From Terriglobales bacterium (GTDB lineage Bacteria > Acidobacteriota > Terriglobia > Terriglobales > Acidobacteriaceae), in contig DASSIZ010000010.1 in NCBI GenBank assembly GCA_035691485.1, positions 1 to 35,203 on the forward strand: a DNA stretch of 35,203 bases, read 5' to 3'. The notes under the pieces are model-generated. The model was given only the letters and a program-made list of their open reading frames with translations. It ran no database searches and was not told where the DNA came from. Positions 7,665 to 15,939 of the stretch are shown piece by piece; position 1 is the stretch's first letter, and each line of letters starts with the position of its first letter. A program made the translations under genes and the position numbers.

Positions 7665-9088
7665 TCTCCGGACTCTTCCAACGCAAGATGCCGCACCTGC
7701 ACATCCAAGCCATTGCGTTCGCGTAGATGCTTGCCCAGTTGTTCGGCCATGTAGACCGAGCGGTGCCGGCCGCCGGTGCAGCCGAAGGACACCATCAGGT
7801 TCTTGAAGCCACGGCTCTGATAATTGCCGATGCTGGCGTCCACCAGCGACTTCACGCTGGCGAAATACTGGCGCGCGCTCTCCTGCTGTTCCAGGTATTC
7901 GATGACCGGGGCGTCCTTTCCGGTGAGTGGCCGGAAACGCTCGTCGCGTCCGGGGTTGGGAATGCTGCGGGTATCGAAAACAAATCCTCCGCCGTGGCCG
8001 GTGTCATCCTTCGGCAGCCCGCGATGAAATGAAAAGCTGAAAATCCGCACCTGCAGCTTGTCGGAACTCAACGACACCGTCTGCAACCGGTCGGAACCCA
8101 GCATCGCCTGGAACGCCTTGGTGAGTTCCGGCAAAGGAACCGGCAACTCGGCATTGTGCAGCAGCCAGCGGATGTTTTTCAGTGCGTACGGCACGCTTTG
8201 CAGGAAATGCGGTTTGCGCTCGTAAAAGCCGCGGAAGCCGTAGGCGCCAAGGGCCTGCATGATGCGAACGTACACGTACGCGTAGTAATGGTGCATGAAC
8301 GCATCGCGGCCGACGTCAGCATAGCGGGCGAGGTTGTCGAGGTATTCGTCGAGCAATTGCTGCCGGACTTCCGGCGGCAGGTCGGCCTTGGCGTCGTACA
8401 ACAGCGAAGCTACGTCGTACTGCAATGCGCCCTTGCGTCCGCCCTGGTAGTCGACGAAGTACGCCTCTCCGTCGCGCAGCATTACGTTGCGCGATTGAAA
8501 GTCGCGATAGAGAAAATAATCGCGCGGCGCGCTCAGCAGAAATTTGGTCAGCCGCCCAAAATCATCTTCCAGCGCCTGCTCATTGAAGGGAACACCGGCC
8601 AGCCGCAGAAAATAATATTTGAAATAGTTCAGGTCCCAATGGATGGACTGGCGATCGAAACTGCCGCGCGGATAGCAGACCTTGTAATTGAGATCGCGGC
8701 CGGCTTCGACTTGGAACCGGGGCAGTATCGCGATGACCTTGCGATAGGCGTCCATCGCTTCGCGGCCAATCTCGCTGCCGTTGCGATGGCGGCTGAGGAA
8801 TTCAAACAGGGTGACGTCGCCCAGGTCTTCTTCCAGATAAGCGCCACGCGACAAATCCTCCTCGTAGATTTCCGGTACCGGCAAGCCATGGCGCCGAAAA
8901 TGATGCGAAAATTCCAGGAAGGCCGCGTTCTCTTCCTTCACCTCGTACAGAATGCCGATGGCGCTGGTCTTTTCTGCCGCCAGCCGGATGATGCGGCGGC
9001 CGGAGCCGCCGAGCTGTCCTTGCAGCGGCTGAACCCGCATCACTGCGGTATGAAAATGCTGCTCAAAAAGCTTGTCGAGAATGTCCAT
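7661..9088 (-). CDS. AmgK-like sugar kinase fused to a RapZ C-terminal domain
   Basis: 475 residues in two domains. Residues ~1-340 form an aminoglycoside-phosphotransferase-type kinase: Brenner-like motif YRDFQSRNVM (catalytic Asp and metal-binding Asn) and the DFG-equivalent FVDYQGG. AmgK, the family member usually next to MurU, phosphorylates MurNAc/GlcNAc at C1. Residues ~350-475 match the C-terminal domain of RapZ: VFDTRSIPNPG, RPLTGKDAPVIEYL and the hallmark SFGCTGGRHRSVYMAEQL. In E. coli RapZ this domain senses glucosamine-6-phosphate and binds RNA. The usual P-loop N-terminal domain of RapZ is absent, replaced by the kinase. The ATG at 9088 has AGGG just upstream; an ATG at 9121 is possible. 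It is coupled by a 4-bp overlap to murU. Confidence 0.85.
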   Translation of the reverse strand: MDILDKLFEQHFHTAVMRVQPLQGQLGGSGRRIIRLAAEKTSAIGILYEVKEENAAFLEFSHHFRRHGLPVPEIYEEDLSRGAYLEEDLGDVTLFEFLSRHRNGSEIGREAMDAYRKVIAILPRFQVEAGRDLNYKVCYPRGSFDRQSIHWDLNYFKYYFLRLAGVPFNEQALEDDFGRLTKFLLSAPRDYFLYRDFQSRNVMLRDGEAYFVDYQGGRKGALQYDVASLLYDAKADLPPEVRQQLLDEYLDNLARYADVGRDAFMHHYYAYVYVRIMQALGAYGFRGFYERKPHFLQSVPYALKNIRWLLHNAELPVPLPELTKAFQAMLGSDRLQTVSLSSDKLQVRIFSFSFHRGLPKDDTGHGGGFVFDTRSIPNPGRDERFRPLTGKDAPVIEYLEQQESARQYFASVKSLVDASIGNYQSRGFKNLMVSFGCTGGRHRSVYMAEQLGKHLRERNGLDVQVRHLALEESGE

Positions 9089-9163
9089 GAAACCCTGATC
9101 ACGCGGCCGATGCCCGGCCATCGGCGCTGGTTACGTGAGTGAATACAAAGACCTGGCGTCGTG

Positions 9164-9187
9164 AGCGGCGGAACAAATTCCGCCGCT
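9164..9187. repeat. dispersed palindrome, copy 1
   Basis: Perfect 10-bp inverted repeat AGCGGCGGAA / TTCCGCCGCT with loop CAAA, followed by ACACC. A diverged copy with the same layout is at 11071-11094. The pair suggests a short extragenic palindromic repeat family. Confidence 0.6.
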
Positions 9188-9356
9188 ACACCATCGCGCC
9201 TACTAAAGATACCATCCGAAGGTTCTGAAAATGCGGCTTGGAGACCGGTAAATCCCGGCCCCGCCTACCATCGGACAAAACTGCTTTTTTTCATCCCACG
9301 CATCGAAAACTTGCGTTCGCGTTCGGGGTCCGTGCGCCTTATATTGCACAGTAAGA

Positions 9357-9440
9357 ATGTCTGTCTGCCTCGAAAGCATCGGCGCGGTAGGCCGCACGAT
9401 TGCGTGCCTTGTAAGCCGCGTCATGGCGGAGGGCGGGTAA
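9357..9440 (+). CDS. candidate leader peptide of ilvE
   Basis: A 27-codon frame (MSVCLESIGAVGRTIACLVS, then RVMAEGG) between a TATATT box and the terminator preceding ilvE. Eight of 27 codons are Val, Ile or Leu, with a cluster ending TIACLVSRV near the stop. The stop codon adjoins GGGCGG, which can pair with the terminator's 5' arm. The ATG is only 11 nt after the presumed -10, the same geometry as the his leader in this window. There is no good Shine-Dalgarno sequence and the codon enrichment is modest, so this is a hypothesis. Confidence 0.35.
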   Translation: MSVCLESIGAVGRTIACLVSRVMAEGG

Positions 9441-9461
9441 AGTTAACACAGTAACAACCCC

Positions 9462-9492
9462 AAACCCACCGCCCGATCAGCGGTGGGTTTTT
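9462..9492 (+). terminator. terminator hairpin upstream of ilvE, probable attenuator
   Basis: 10-bp perfect stem AAACCCACCG (9462-9471) / CGGTGGGTTT (9481-9490), 9-nt loop, then T to 9492. It stands 34 bp before the ilvE start with no plus-strand gene upstream for it to end, as expected of an attenuator. GGGCGG at 9431-9436 can pair with CCGCCC at 9469-9474, which overlaps the stem's 5' arm and could act as antiterminator. Confidence 0.75.
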
Positions 9493-9526
9493 CATTCGTA
9501 CGGACCGCAGTACCAGGAACGATTTT

Positions 9527-10531
9527 ATGCCAGCGACTTCGAAGTACATCTGGATGAGCGGCAAGCTCGTCCGCTATGAAGATGCCACGGTTCACTTCAT
9601 GACGCCTGCCCTGCACTACGGCATCGGCGTCTTCGAGGGAATCCGCTGCTACTCGACAGCCTCCGGTCCAGCCATCTTTCGCCTGCAGGACCACATGCGG
9701 CGACTGCTGGACTCGGCGCGCGTGCTCGGCTTCCGCGACCTGCCTTTTACCTTCGAGCAATTATGCGAGGCGGCAAGAGAGGTGGTCGCGGCCAACGGCT
9801 TCCATGAATGCTACATCCGGCCGCTCATCTACCTGGCGGAGGGTGGCTGGAACCTCACGCTCGATACCGGCGTTCCCCATGCCGCCATCGCGGTCTGGAA
9901 ATGGGAGACCTACTTCGGAGAAGAGGCGCTGGAGCGCGGGGTGCGGGCCAACGTCTCTTCCTTCACTCGTCACCATTCCAACGTCATGATGACGAAGGCG
10001 AAGATTTCGGGTAACTACGCCAACTCCGTGCTCGCCCGCACCGAGTCGCTGCGCCTCGGCTTTGAAGAGGCCATCATGCTCGATCCGCAGGGATACGTGG
10101 CGGAATGTACCGGAGAAAACATTTTCCTGGTGCGCCGCGGCGCCTTGCACACACCGCATGCGGCCGCCATCCTGGAAGGCATCACCCGCGACAGCCTCAT
10201 CGTGCTTGCGCGCGCTCTCGGGCTCAGAATCGTCGAGGAGCCGGTCTCACGCGACCAGCTCTACATTGCCGACGAGGTCTTCGTCTGCGGCACCGCGGCC
10301 GAGGTCATCGCGCTGCGCGAAATTGACGGCCGCACCATCGGCTCCGGTAAAGCCGGACCGGTCACGCGCGTGCTCCAGCGCGAATACGCCGACGCCATCC
10401 ACGGCCGGCATTCGCTTTCAAAACTTTGGCTGGATCCGGTGCCGGTGGACCGCTCGCATGCGCGCGAAGCCCCTCTGTTCAACCGTCCCGCTGGTGAAAA
10501 CAGGCCGGAGTTGCAGGCCGACGGCGATTAG
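9527..10531 (+). CDS. ilvE: branched-chain amino acid aminotransferase
   Basis: 334 residues, a PLP fold-type IV aminotransferase. It catalyses the last step of leucine, isoleucine and valine synthesis (and the first of their breakdown) by transamination with glutamate. Family features: [18 protein letters not shown] near residues 25-42, [11 protein letters not shown] with the probable PLP lysine at K159, EECTGEN-equivalent AECTGENIF, and the C-terminal [11 protein letters not shown] motif. Length is as usual (300-340). The ATG at 9527 gives the standard [11 protein letters not shown] start. It overlaps the convergent msrB gene by 4 bp at the 3' end. The terminator directly upstream suggests regulation by attenuation. 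Confidence 0.95.
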   Translation: MPATSKYIWMSGKLVRYEDATVHFMTPALHYGIGVFEGIRCYSTASGPAIFRLQDHMRRLLDSARVLGFRDLPFTFEQLCEAAREVVAANGFHECYIRPLIYLAEGGWNLTLDTGVPHAAIAVWKWETYFGEEALERGVRANVSSFTRHHSNVMMTKAKISGNYANSVLARTESLRLGFEEAIMLDPQGYVAECTGENIFLVRRGALHTPHAAAILEGITRDSLIVLARALGLRIVEEPVSRDQLYIADEVFVCGTAAEVIALREIDGRTIGSGKAGPVTRVLQREYADAIHGRHSLSKLWLDPVPVDRSHAREAPLFNRPAGENRPELQADGD

Positions 10532-10968
10532 CCTGCCTTCTTCTCTTCCGACGATGCGGGCTTCTCTCCGGAGGAGGAAGGCACCAGCTTCAGCGCCGCC
10601 GAGTTGATGCAGTGGCGCACGCCGGTGGGCCTTGGCCCATCGGGGAAGACGTGGCCGAGGTGAGCGTCGCAGCGGGCGCAGCGCACTTCGGTCCGTGTCA
10701 TGCCGAAGCTGCGGTCAGTGTTGGTGGCGACGCTCTCCTCTTTCGCGGGCGCGTAGAAACTCGGCCAGCCTGTTCCTGAGTCGAACTTGGTTTCCGAGCT
10801 GTAGAGCGGCTCACCGCAACAGACGCAGGTGTACATTCCCTTGTCCTTGCTGTTCCAATACTCGCCGGTAAACGCCCGCTCGGTTCCGTGTTCGCGCGTC
10901 ACGTGATACTGCTCCGGCGTAAGCTGCTTCCGCCATTCCGCTTCAGCTTTTTCGATTCTGTCTGCCAT
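10528..10968 (-). CDS. msrB: peptide-methionine (R)-S-oxide reductase MsrB
   Basis: 146 residues. Reduces methionine-R-sulfoxide in proteins in the cytoplasm. Visible features: N-terminal [20 protein letters not shown], the zinc-binding CxxC pairs CVCC and CARC, the substrate-loop [20 protein letters not shown], and the catalytic cysteine in [11 protein letters not shown]. It uses cysteine at the catalytic site, so unlike its neighbour it is not a selenoprotein. The ATG at 10968 gives the normal MsrB N-terminus ([12 protein letters not shown]); the upstream ATG at 11007 adds 13 residues and neither has a strong ribosome binding site. A Ser/Glu/Lys-rich tail ends the protein. It is convergent with ilvE and divergent from the OsmC gene. 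Confidence 0.95.
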   Translation of the reverse strand: MADRIEKAEAEWRKQLTPEQYHVTREHGTERAFTGEYWNSKDKGMYTCVCCGEPLYSSETKFDSGTGWPSFYAPAKEESVATNTDRSFGMTRTEVRCARCDAHLGHVFPDGPRPTGVRHCINSAALKLVPSSSGEKPASSEEKKAG

Positions 10969-11070
10969 GACACTGTTATGGATGCGCCGGGCGGGCAATT
11001 GGCTCATCGGATATTCGTCCGACGGGCGTGCAGGTCTGCACGCAAGCCCCCCTGGGGCGGGCCGCGCCGG

Positions 11071-11094
11071 CTCGGCGGAATGAATTGCGCCGCT
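11071..11094. repeat. dispersed palindrome, copy 2
   Basis: CGGCGGAA / TTGCGCCG with loop TGAA, one mismatch in eight, followed by CTGCACC. Same organisation and flanks as 9164-9192 (GGCGGAA-4nt-TT-CGCCGCTxCACC). Confidence 0.5.
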
Positions 11095-11167
11095 GCACCT
11101 GACTGCAAATCGGTTGAATCCAGCCGCCGCCCGACGCCTCCAATAAACGGACGAGTGGAGGTCTGCA

Positions 11168-11659
11168 ATGGGGGATGTCGTCTACGTATCCAACGTGAAG
11201 ATCACGCGCAAGTCAGGACCGCTGCGCGTGGCTGAACTTCCCGGCGAAGCCCAGCCGGTGAGCTTCAGCGTGCATGGCGCCATCGCTAAACATTACGGCA
11301 TCGACACCGCGCGCCTGAAGGAATCGCACTCCGCCACCATCGACTACGTCATCGCCGCGCTCGGCGGTTGAATGCTCGGCACCTTTGCGGGCGCGCTGGA
11401 TGCGCGTCAAATCGATGCCAAGAACGACCGCCTCACCGCCGAGGTCAGGGGCGAAATCGAATCCGAAGACGGCGTGCTCGTCATCCGGCGCGTGCACGTT
11501 CGCTTTCAACTCAAGGCCGCGGGAAACGTGCGCGACACGGTGGAGCGTGTGCACTCCGTCTATAAGGACAAATGCCCGGTCTATCGCTCTCTGCGGCCGG
11601 CCTTCGAAATCACGTCGGCGTACGAGCTTGTGGCCGACGGAGGCGTTGGGACTTCCTGA
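11168..11659 (+). CDS. OsmC-family peroxidase-like selenoprotein (in-frame TGA = Sec68)
   Basis: One 163-residue gene interrupted only by an in-frame TGA at 11369-11371. The first part ([20 protein letters not shown] to [12 protein letters not shown]) and the second ([13 protein letters not shown] to [15 protein letters not shown]) are the two halves of a single OsmC-family protein, in the same frame with no base lost. OsmC proteins detoxify organic hydroperoxides with two cysteines. The family's first one sits in GG-C-LxGTFxGAL, and here TGA takes that exact place. The second, in KCPVYRS, is C136. SECIS-like hairpin: 7-bp stem 11390-11396/11402-11408 with loop TGGAT, 25 nt after the TGA. GGAGG lies 6 nt before the ATG at 11168. 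Alternative: a pseudogene with a Cys-to-stop change, but no other decay is visible. Confidence 0.85.
11372..11412 (+). promoter_or_regulatory. candidate bacterial SECIS element of the OsmC-family gene
   Basis: Hairpin GGCGCGC / GCGCGTC (one G-U pair) with a 5-nt loop TGGAT at 11397-11401, beginning 25 nt after the TGA. Known bacterial SECIS elements lie directly downstream of the UGA with a small apical loop at roughly 16-37 nt and a G among the first loop bases; all three hold here. SelB binding is not shown. Confidence 0.65.
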
Positions 11660-11661
11660 TT

Positions 11662-13119
11662 TCAAGGGCGCTCCGGCTCAGCATGCGGTTCGTCGAACGG
11701 CCATTCCCGGCGCCGTAGCGAACGCACCAGGTACACCACGGTTCCCGCGATCAGCAGGATCACTGCGTAGCGCACTTCTTTCAGGAAATTTTTTCTTTCC
11801 ACCAGGACGAATACGAAACCCGCGGTGGCCAGCAGCGCCGGCAAAGGGTAGAGCCACATTCGAAACGGCCGCGGCAGTTCCGGGCGTTTCACCCGCAGCA
11901 CAATGACTCCCACCGTCTGAAATAAAAACTGAATCATGATGCGAATTACAACCAGGGCGGTGATGATGTCCGCCAGCCGCAGGAAACATGCCGCGATCGC
12001 GACCGCGCCCAACGCGAGCAGCGAGACATACGGGAACCTTCCTTTGGCGTGCACGCGCGCGAACGCCCGGAAGTAATTGCCGTCAACTGCCGCCGCGTAC
12101 GGCACGCGGGAATATCCGAGCAGGAGCGAGAACACTGATGCGAATGCCGTCCACATGATCAGGGCGGTCACTGCACGCGCCGCCCATGGCCCATAAACTC
12201 GCGCCATGAAGGTGGATGCCACGTAGAAATGCGTACTCGATCGCGCCGCGGCATCCAACTCCCGCCACGGCAGCACGCCCAGCATGCTGATGTTCATCAC
12301 CACGTACATGCAGGCGACCAGAACGATCGAGAGCAGCAGGGCACGCGGGATGGTGCGCCCCGGATCCTTCACCTCGCCACCGAGAAAGCAAATGTTGTAA
12401 TAACCCCAATAGTCGTACGTCGCCACCAGCATCGCGGCGCCGAGGCCGAGAAAGAAATCGTGGTTCAATCGGAAGGCGCCGGGTGGAAAGCTGAATGCTT
12501 GCGCCGCGTTGAAGTGGGTGAGTCCGGCAAAAATAATCCAAAGCACCGTGCCAATCACGCCTACCCACAGAAAGCGCGAGATCCAGCCGACCGCCGTAAT
12601 TCGCCGGTACAGCAAGATCACGGCGGCAATGACCGCGCCGATCGCGACAAACGTTCCCGCGTTCACTACCACTTGCGCTTCCAGCGGCCCGAGCACCGGC
12701 AGGACGATCCGGAAGTGCCGGCCGGCAAGGGTGCGCTCCAGCGCCGGCCAATAATAGCTTCCGTACTGTGCCAGACCGATGCAGCCGGACGCGATCGACA
12801 ACGGCGCGCTGAACGACAGCTGCCAGATGAACAGGAAAGAGAGCATACGGCCCAGCCGCTTGGGCCCGTAGATTTCTTTCAGATAACGATAGGACCCGCC
12901 CGACCCGGGCAGCGCCGCGCCCAGTTCCGCCCATACCAGCCCGTCGCAGATGGCGAAGAACGCGCCCAGGATCCAGCCCAGCATGGCCTGCGGCCCGCCC
13001 ATGGCGCTGACGATCAGCGGCATGGTGATGAACGGCCCCACGCCGATCATGTCGATCATGTTCAGCGCGGTCGCGTTCGCCAGCCCGACGCCGCGGATCA
13101 GCTCGCGATCATTTTCCAT
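11662..13119 (-). CDS. APC-superfamily amino acid permease
   Basis: 485 residues with about 12 hydrophobic helices. N-terminal MENDRELIRGVGLANATALN, then GVGPFITMPLIVSAMGG and ELGAALPGSGGSYRYLKEIY are the helix 1-3 signatures of the APC family (proton-coupled amino acid or polyamine uptake; unwound helix 1 substrate site). The substrate cannot be read from sequence. The ATG at 13119 has GGAG 5 nt upstream and fits the family start; a start at 13134 has none. The end of helix 12 is followed by RSLRRREWPFDEPHAEPERP, a cytoplasmic tail. It follows the PIG-L gene on the same strand after 40 bp and may be cotranscribed with it, and converges on the OsmC gene. Confidence 0.92.
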   Translation of the reverse strand: MENDRELIRGVGLANATALNMIDMIGVGPFITMPLIVSAMGGPQAMLGWILGAFFAICDGLVWAELGAALPGSGGSYRYLKEIYGPKRLGRMLSFLFIWQLSFSAPLSIASGCIGLAQYGSYYWPALERTLAGRHFRIVLPVLGPLEAQVVVNAGTFVAIGAVIAAVILLYRRITAVGWISRFLWVGVIGTVLWIIFAGLTHFNAAQAFSFPPGAFRLNHDFFLGLGAAMLVATYDYWGYYNICFLGGEVKDPGRTIPRALLLSIVLVACMYVVMNISMLGVLPWRELDAAARSSTHFYVASTFMARVYGPWAARAVTALIMWTAFASVFSLLLGYSRVPYAAAVDGNYFRAFARVHAKGRFPYVSLLALGAVAIAACFLRLADIITALVVIRIMIQFLFQTVGVIVLRVKRPELPRPFRMWLYPLPALLATAGFVFVLVERKNFLKEVRYAVILLIAGTVVYLVRSLRRREWPFDEPHAEPERP

Positions 13120-13159
13120 TCGCTCCGGCCGCACCCGGCATGGTGCCGCCGCTCACTTT

Positions 13160-15865
13160 CTACTGTGACGCGCTCGCGCTCAACAGGTTGACGAACAGCC
13201 GCACTGCCCCCGGAACTCCTGCCGGCAACTGGCGGAAAAACGCGTAACCGGTGTAGATGTACAAACCCTTGCCATAAGGGGCCACCAGAAGCCCGCCCTC
13301 GCGCTCCGGTTCGCCGGGGTCATGCGAGGCCAGCAGCGGCTTGAAGTGCGGGTCCCAGGAGCTCATGAAATACAGGCCTCGCTCCTGCACCCAGCCGCTG
13401 AAGTCCGCCATCGGGATCGGGTTCGGAGTATGGAAAATCGGGTTGGAGGGGTCCAGGATCCGCACCGGCGCCTCTTCCACCGTCACACGTTCACTGCTCA
13501 GCGTGGCCGGATAAGGCGTAAAGTGCCCGCCATTGAACACGCCCACCGACGCGTTGTACTGCACGACCAGTGTGCCGCCGTTGTTCACGTAATCCAGCAG
13601 GCGTTGGTTGTAAGCGCGCACGTCGGTGCGCACGTCGTAGGCGCGAATGCCGAGCACGACCGTGTGATACCGGCTGAGATCGCCGCTCACCAGTTCGGCG
13701 GGCGAAATCATGTCCAGGTGCACCCCAAGGTCCTGCAGCAGGGAGGGGATTTCGTCGCCTGCACCCATGATGTATCCGACGCGCAAGTTTTCCGGCACGG
13801 TCACATTGACGGCGCTGAGCTTCTGCAAGGCCGGATAGTAATAATAGAAATCCCCGATATCGTGGCGCCCGATCACATCGTAGCCTTCCCGGTACTGCTT
13901 GCCGTCGTAGTCGAGGACGGCGCTCATCGGGTAAACGCCCTCTTGCAATGGCGGCGACTGCACGCTGAATGTGAAATTCTTGTACTCCTGATCCGCCGAA
14001 AAATTGGCGGCCTGCGATGCCGGCGTCACCTGCCAACCCGCGGGCGCTTGCAGGTGGATGTTGCTGCGAGCCGCGCCGTTGACGTCATTGCGCACACCCA
14101 CCGTAATGCCAAACGGACCGCGGCGCTGCGTCGAAATCACCCGCACCGGCGGATCAATTTCAATGGAGAGCGGCGGGCCCACCGCGAGCGGCCGCTCCAA
14201 TTGTCCGTACGTCGGATCCACCCACTTCACTTGCACCGGCACCGTAACTTCGCTTTCGACTCCCGCGATCTCATAGACTGCGCGCGCGATCACCGGGGGC
14301 GGCGGCAGCGGCAACGTGGCGTATTGCGGATCATCGATCTTGTATACAGCCTGCTGCGAATTATCGCGATGCCAGTACGGCCGGGTGTACGACGCGTTCT
14401 CAGGCACAGTCACCCGAAACTGTGTCGACGCCTGTTGATTCGTCTTAAGCTGCCCCATTTGTTCCGTGATTTTTGCCGGTTCGCTCTTCCACTCGGATGG
14501 CACACTGAGCTCCATATATTTGGCGTTAATCGCCTGGCCGCCACGGTTGTACAGGCGCGCCGTCACTGTGAACGTCTGGCCCGGTACAGCCATCAGAAAT
14601 GTCTGTTCCTGGCGAAAGAATCCGAAGAATGTCTGCTCGTGCTCTGGGTCTACCGACGCCTGCAGTAGCAGGCCCAGCGCAATGTTGATGGCCTGCTGCA
14701 GTTGCTGTTGCTTGGCATCGAGTTCGAATTGAATTTGATCACGATGGCGGCAACCGGCGTCTCCCCGGTTCGTGCAGCCGATGTTCTGCGCGCGCCCAAG
14801 CTCCGCGTGAACCGTCCGCACCTTCTGCAGAGCTCTTGCCAGCAGTTCAGCTGTCACCGAGGGATCCGTCGGGCGATACCCGGCTTCCGCTTGCGCGATC
14901 AGATGATCGACTTCGGCAAGACCTGCCCGCAGAAATGGTGCATTCTTCTCCTGCTCCCCAAGCCGTGAAGCCAGCCCTGGCAGCGTCGTGTCAATGCCGT
15001 CGAAAAAACTTTTTTCCTCGCCGTGCGGCTGCGGCAGAACGGTGTCCGCCAGCTTGTAGGTGCGAAAAATGTCTCCGGCCGGATTGTAGAAGCCGCCGAC
15101 TCCCTGCGACATCTGGTGCTTCAATCCCTCGGTGGCAAACTGCGCGTAGGACATGCCGAGAATCGGGTCGTAGGTCCCGGTGTTCAGCTTCAACGTCGCG
15201 CCTTCCTCGCCGCGCACGTTCCCGATGTACAGCTTCTTCGCTTGCCAAGGCTGCAGCCCCTCGCGAATCTGCTCCGGAAAACGATTCGCATCGGCGGCAG
15301 CATGAAACGCTTCCCGTGACAGGATCCCCGCAGCCTGGTGATTTCCGTGGCCGTCGCGGCTGCTGCCGTCGAAGCGCGACACGATCACGTCAGGCCGGAA
15401 GGTGCGGATCACGCGCACCATGTCAGCCAGCGCGATGTTGTGCCCGCCCCATTTCTCAAATGTCTCCTCTGCCGTTTTCGAATATCCGAAATCCGCCACC
15501 CGCGTGAACCGCTGTTCCACGCCGTAAAAGCGGTCCGCTTCCAGCAGTTCCAGCGTGCGCAGGATTCCGAGTTCATCCAGCAGCGCGGCCCCGAACTTGT
15601 TCTGTCCGCCTTCGCCACGGTTCAGCGTCAGCATCATCGCCTCGGTACCCTGCCCGCGCGCTTCATACGCCAGCATGCTGCCGTCGTCATCGTCGGGATG
15701 CGCCGTGGTGTGGAGCAGGCGCGCCGTGGTGCGAAGCCGGGCGAACATCTGCGCCAGCGCGTCGGACCCGTGGTCTTGCGCGGGAATTTCCTGCGCACTG
15801 ACCCCGCAGATGAACACCAGTGCCAGAACAAAGTACGCCAGACCGGACCGCCAGCCGTGGGCCAT
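13160..15865 (-). CDS. secreted PIG-L family deacetylase with C-terminal amidotransferase-like domain
   Basis: 901 residues, exported (signal peptide FVLALVFICGVSAQ). Residues ~45-220 form a PIG-L/LmbE zinc deacetylase domain: TTAHPDDDDGS (metal-binding HPDD) and RDGHGNHQAAG (H-x-x-H). Family enzymes remove acetyl groups from GlcNAc-containing substrates. Two beta-sandwich regions follow (NEW3-like sentences such as NDVNGAARSNIHLQAPAGWQ). The last ~220 residues (VGYIMGAGDEIPSLLQDLGV, HTVVLGIRAYDV, LLDYVNNGGTLVVQY) look like a class-I glutamine-amidotransferase or ThuA-like fold. The start codon has GGAGAG about 5 nt upstream. Members of this multi-domain type are common in Acidobacteriota and Bacteroidetes; the substrate is unknown. 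It is 75 bp downstream of hisA but probably independent of it. Confidence 0.9.
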   Translation of the reverse strand: MAHGWRSGLAYFVLALVFICGVSAQEIPAQDHGSDALAQMFARLRTTARLLHTTAHPDDDDGSMLAYEARGQGTEAMMLTLNRGEGGQNKFGAALLDELGILRTLELLEADRFYGVEQRFTRVADFGYSKTAEETFEKWGGHNIALADMVRVIRTFRPDVIVSRFDGSSRDGHGNHQAAGILSREAFHAAADANRFPEQIREGLQPWQAKKLYIGNVRGEEGATLKLNTGTYDPILGMSYAQFATEGLKHQMSQGVGGFYNPAGDIFRTYKLADTVLPQPHGEEKSFFDGIDTTLPGLASRLGEQEKNAPFLRAGLAEVDHLIAQAEAGYRPTDPSVTAELLARALQKVRTVHAELGRAQNIGCTNRGDAGCRHRDQIQFELDAKQQQLQQAINIALGLLLQASVDPEHEQTFFGFFRQEQTFLMAVPGQTFTVTARLYNRGGQAINAKYMELSVPSEWKSEPAKITEQMGQLKTNQQASTQFRVTVPENASYTRPYWHRDNSQQAVYKIDDPQYATLPLPPPPVIARAVYEIAGVESEVTVPVQVKWVDPTYGQLERPLAVGPPLSIEIDPPVRVISTQRRGPFGITVGVRNDVNGAARSNIHLQAPAGWQVTPASQAANFSADQEYKNFTFSVQSPPLQEGVYPMSAVLDYDGKQYREGYDVIGRHDIGDFYYYYPALQKLSAVNVTVPENLRVGYIMGAGDEIPSLLQDLGVHLDMISPAELVSGDLSRYHTVVLGIRAYDVRTDVRAYNQRLLDYVNNGGTLVVQYNASVGVFNGGHFTPYPATLSSERVTVEEAPVRILDPSNPIFHTPNPIPMADFSGWVQERGLYFMSSWDPHFKPLLASHDPGEPEREGGLLVAPYGKGLYIYTGYAFFRQLPAGVPGAVRLFVNLLSASASQ

Positions 15866-15939
15866 CTTCTCTCCTCGGAAAACTCTCGGAACACACGAGT
15901 ATAAAGAAGATGAGCCGGCGGGGACGGGCGCTTCACAAA

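Larger units (their letters stand above)
9122..9526. other. divergent intergenic region: palindromic repeat, ilvE leader and attenuator
   Basis: No full-length gene. It holds a 10-bp palindromic repeat (9164-9187), a -10-like TATATT (9340-9345), a 27-codon leader frame (9357-9440) and a strong terminator hairpin (9462-9492) just before ilvE. These parts are annotated separately. Confidence 0.6.

Noticed and set aside
8156-9142. 328-codon plus-strand frame opposite the kinase/RapZ fusion
   Set aside because: Shadow frame; the minus-strand gene has clear domain motifs throughout.
11168-11371. Independent 67-aa hypothetical protein
   Set aside because: It is the first half of the OsmC-family gene; it ends at the catalytic position and the second half continues in the same frame.
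13322-14668. 448-codon plus-strand frame rich in His and Arg
   Set aside because: Antisense to the PIG-L gene, with the skewed composition typical of shadow frames.
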